From NCBI RefSeq assembly GCF_000317475.1, contig NC_019729.1:6214501-6278500 (forward strand): a stretch of 64,000 bases of DNA, read 5' to 3'. The position numbers were made by a program, and so were the translations under genes. Of the stretch, positions 62,005 to 64,000 are shown piece after piece; within the stretch, counting starts at the first letter, position 1, and every line of letters begins with the position of its first letter. A model generated the notes under the pieces. It ran no database searches. It saw only the letters and a program-made list of their open reading frames with translations, and was not told the DNA's origin. Source of the DNA: Oscillatoria nigro-viridis PCC 7112. Lineage in GTDB: Bacteria > Cyanobacteriota > Cyanobacteriia > Cyanobacteriales > Microcoleaceae.

Positions 62005-62949
62005 ATGATTACCATCATCTACTCCTCGCAATTCCTCGAACATCAAACCGGGTACATGCACCCCGAACAGCCCGAGCGACTTACGGCAATTATAAATAGA
62101 TTAAAAGCCTCAACAGTTGCCAACTTAATTGAATGGGTCGAGCCTTCTTCCTCCAGAAATGCAATCGAGGCGATTAAACGGGTTCATTCCATGACCTACA
62201 TCGACTTGGTGAGTGCTTATTCTGCAAGAGGTTGGGGCTGCTTTGAGTCAACCCAGATTTTTCCGAAAAGCTTTGAAGTGGCGGAGCTGGCTGTGAAAGC
62301 TTGGTTAGATGGGGTTGATAGAGTTTGGATGCAAGGAAAACCTGTTTTCGTTTTAGCAAGACCTCCAGGACATCATGCACTCCCAGATGAAGGTATGGGG
62401 TTTTGCATTTTCTGCAACGCAGCCATTGCCGCTATTTACGCACTTACTAATGAGAACATCAAGCGTGTTGGCATTCTAGATTGGGATGTCCATCATGGCA
62501 ATGGAACCCAAGCTGCTGTAGAAAATTACCCCAACATCGCGTTCTGTTCGATTCATCAATCGCCCGGTTATCCGCACACAGGAAAATCACAAGAACAGGG
62601 CAAATTTAACAACATTTTGAATCTCCCCATAACCCCAGGTAGCACTATACAAAAGTACCATCAATTGTTTGAAACCAAAGTTCTCCCCTTTTTCCATAAC
62701 TTTTGCCCAGATTTGCTTATTGTCAGCGCAGGCTACGATGCCAACCAAGCCGATTTACTGTCTAAAATAAATCTACAGCCCCAAGACTATGCTGCACTTA
62801 CGCAATACAGTCTAGAAATTACACCGAGGGTTATGTTTGGTTTAGAGGGTGGGTATGAATTAGACAGTCTTTCGAGCTCAGTCTTGGAGACAATTAGGCA
62901 ATGTTTAAGTTCGATCGGTCAATCAAACTCATTCACAACTTGCAAATAG
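62005..62949 (+). CDS. Histone deacetylase/acetylpolyamine-amidohydrolase family protein
   Basis: 314 residues. The zinc-hydrolase motifs are complete: RPPGHHALPDEGMGFCIFCN (two catalytic His), GILDWDVHHGNGTQ (Asp and His zinc ligands), DLLIVSAGYDANQADLL (Asp ligand) and GLEGGYELDSLSSSV (G-G-Y). In bacteria, members deacetylate polyamines or acetylated lysines; cyanobacterial substrates are unknown. Its last 31 bp overlap the convergent gene ending at 62919. Confidence 0.92.
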   Translation: MITIIYSSQFLEHQTGYMHPEQPERLTAIINRLKASTVANLIEWVEPSSSRNAIEAIKRVHSMTYIDLVSAYSARGWGCFESTQIFPKSFEVAELAVKAWLDGVDRVWMQGKPVFVLARPPGHHALPDEGMGFCIFCNAAIAAIYALTNENIKRVGILDWDVHHGNGTQAAVENYPNIAFCSIHQSPGYPHTGKSQEQGKFNNILNLPITPGSTIQKYHQLFETKVLPFFHNFCPDLLIVSAGYDANQADLLSKINLQPQDYAALTQYSLEITPRVMFGLEGGYELDSLSSSVLETIRQCLSSIGQSNSFTTCK

Positions 62950-63425
62950 TCGATCGCGGCATCTATCCTCGAAGAATACTTAAAAGCAAACTGATCGAAC
63001 CAATATCCCTCATCGGAATTCTTATCCAACTTTTTCAACCAAACCTGAGCTTGCCTAACTTTCTGTCTGTGCGTTTGTACGTCCAACTGCGGCCCCGCGA
63101 CTTTTTCTGCTGGCTGCGGTTCCAGTGAAGCTACTTCCCGAGCTTGATTTGGCGCTGCGTGCTCAGCCTTAAGCGGTTGCTGTGAAGCCACTTCCCGAGA
63201 TTGACTTGGCCCTTCGTACTCAGCCTTAATTTGAGCTAAATCCTTATCCAAAGGACTAGCATACAAATTTATATCTGATGTTTTAAATGTTTGATTTGAC
63301 GGCACTGCTGCTTGTGGCAAAGGCGCTTGTGCTTGCACCGACGCCTGACTTTTCAACTCAGCAATTTTTTGAGATGCTTGATACTCTGCCTTAAGTTCAC
63401 CTAATAGGCGATCGATCGATTCCAT
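62919..63425 (-). CDS. Conserved cyanobacterial protein with a C-terminal WFDQFA motif, unknown function
   Basis: 168 residues. N-terminal helix MESIDRLLGELKAEYQASQK, a Gln/Ala/Pro-rich variable middle with an imperfect internal repeat (REVASQQPLKAEHAAPNQA and REVASLEPQPAEK), and a conserved end LKKLDKNSDEGYWFDQFAFK, YSSRIDAAIDYL. The K-A-E-Y stretch occurs twice (LGELKAEY, LAQIKAEY). No known domain. It follows the vWA gene by 73 bp in the same direction, so a shared role is possible. Confidence 0.65.
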   Translation of the reverse strand: MESIDRLLGELKAEYQASQKIAELKSQASVQAQAPLPQAAVPSNQTFKTSDINLYASPLDKDLAQIKAEYEGPSQSREVASQQPLKAEHAAPNQAREVASLEPQPAEKVAGPQLDVQTHRQKVRQAQVWLKKLDKNSDEGYWFDQFAFKYSSRIDAAIDYLQVVNEFD

Positions 63426-63498
63426 AACTTAAACCCCCCTAAAAAATGCTGCTGGGTCAACTGGCCCAAATATAATCGCGTGAACTTCGCCCGCCTCC

Positions 63499-64000
63499 TC
63501 AATCAGTTATTGCATTCAGCAATACCTCTGTCAGGGTCATTCCTTCAATATCATCCATCGTGACAGTATCAACGATATCGAATTTAGCCCCGGCGCTTTG
63601 CAGTTCGTCATCCAATATCTTGAGAAACTTAGTAGCTTCCGGCGCATTCCCTACTTGAATGAAAGAAATCGCCAACTCTTCATCTCGATCGAGCTTCCGG
63701 GAAGCCTCTATAATCGTTTTCATCACTTCTTTGCGATCGTCCGGTTCCCCGTCCGTCACCACTAATATTGTTTCCCCATTTTGCTTGGTCTTACCGGATG
63801 CTTTGCGCTGAAAAAAATTGTTCAGAGCGTCTTGCAGCACAGCAGCTAAATTGGTAGTCCCCGCAGGTTCGTTTTCTTGGAAAATTTGCACGACTTTAGC
63901 TGCTGTTACGTTGTCGTAGCGCTTGAAGCGACCGGAAAACACATAAACTGTTATGCCGTCAGGATCGAGTTCTTCGCATTTATTCGCCAATGCGATCGTC
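63499..64000 (-). CDS. von Willebrand factor A domain protein, N-terminus outside window
   Basis: Partial: 167 codons are in view and the frame stays open past the right edge. vWA features: the MIDAS Thr in AGTTNLAAVLQDAL and the MIDAS Asp in ILVVTDGEPDDRKEVMK; the first MIDAS motif D-x-S-x-S lies upstream, out of view. The tail ends FDIVDTVTMDDIEGMTLTEV. A TTG at 63990 is not taken as the start, because the usual vWA sheet needs the missing part. It resembles cyanobacterial stand-alone vWA proteins of the TerY-like kind; function unknown. Confidence 0.85.
   Translation of the reverse strand, partial: TIALANKCEELDPDGITVYVFSGRFKRYDNVTAAKVVQIFQENEPAGTTNLAAVLQDALNNFFQRKASGKTKQNGETILVVTDGEPDDRKEVMKTIIEASRKLDRDEELAISFIQVGNAPEATKFLKILDDELQSAGAKFDIVDTVTMDDIEGMTLTEVLLNAITD

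Overview
Organism. The window reads as chromosome of a filamentous, probably non-heterocystous cyanobacterium (Oscillatoria/Microcoleus type). The HIP1 octamer GCGATCGC is everywhere. The genes include typical cyanobacterial ones (hemL, crtH-type carotenoid isomerase, SipA/DUF3148, DUF4327, SLH-OprB porin, fused hisIE, AMIN-type TonB receptor). Intergenic DNA is crowded with heptanucleotide (AAATCTA)n tracts and MITE-like inverted repeats. The genus is an inference from style, not from a search. Layout. (1) 1-25149 looks like one iron-scavenging island. Two NRPS genes lie on the minus strand: an 8.6-kb gene with FAAL-ACP-C-A-PCP-Cy-A-PCP, and a second C-A gene that runs off the left edge. Next come a TonB-dependent receptor, a PepSY membrane protein, an MFS exporter and a periplasmic penicillin-amidase-family acylase, then a MORN protein, TonB and ExbB-ExbD. 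(2) 25150-33700 holds a lipoprotein, hemL, hisIE, an iron-uptake-type porin, a second MFS carrier and a small membrane protein. (3) 34200-38999 has a two-gene UPF0016/GDT1 manganese exporter, upp, carotenoid isomerase and a secreted pentapeptide protein. (4) 39000-49504 has a CBS-PAS-GGDEF-EAL signalling protein, sipA, a GIY-YIG protein, rbfA, a GH3 hexosaminidase, small conserved cyanobacterial genes and a sugar-type ABC ATPase. (5) 49505-53391 is a decay zone: an IS1341-type tnpB element sits precisely inside an HD-domain gene that also carries two frameshifts, followed by an Uma2 gene and an SDR relic. (6) 53392-57487 is a two-gene histidine-kinase operon. (7) 57586-61185 begins with gene relics and then thyX (interrupted by an intein), dut and dCMP deaminase: a compact dTMP-supply cluster. 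(8) 61186-64000 has an XRE regulator with paired palindromes upstream, a class II histone-deacetylase-like hydrolase, a small cyanobacterial protein and a partial vWA protein. How the genes fit together. The best candidate for an undescribed system is the island in (1). A fatty-acyl starter (FAAL), a heterocyclising Cys-type module and a Thr-type module would make an acylated thiazoline peptide. The secreted acylase is placed to remove the acyl chain, as PvdQ does for pyoverdine. The MFS protein could export it, and the receptor plus TonB-ExbBD could bring the metal complex back. This is inference from gene content; the product, the metal and the deacylation step are not shown by sequence. A second theme is intergenic-type repeats translated in frame inside genes (twice in the NRPS, once in the GH3 enzyme).
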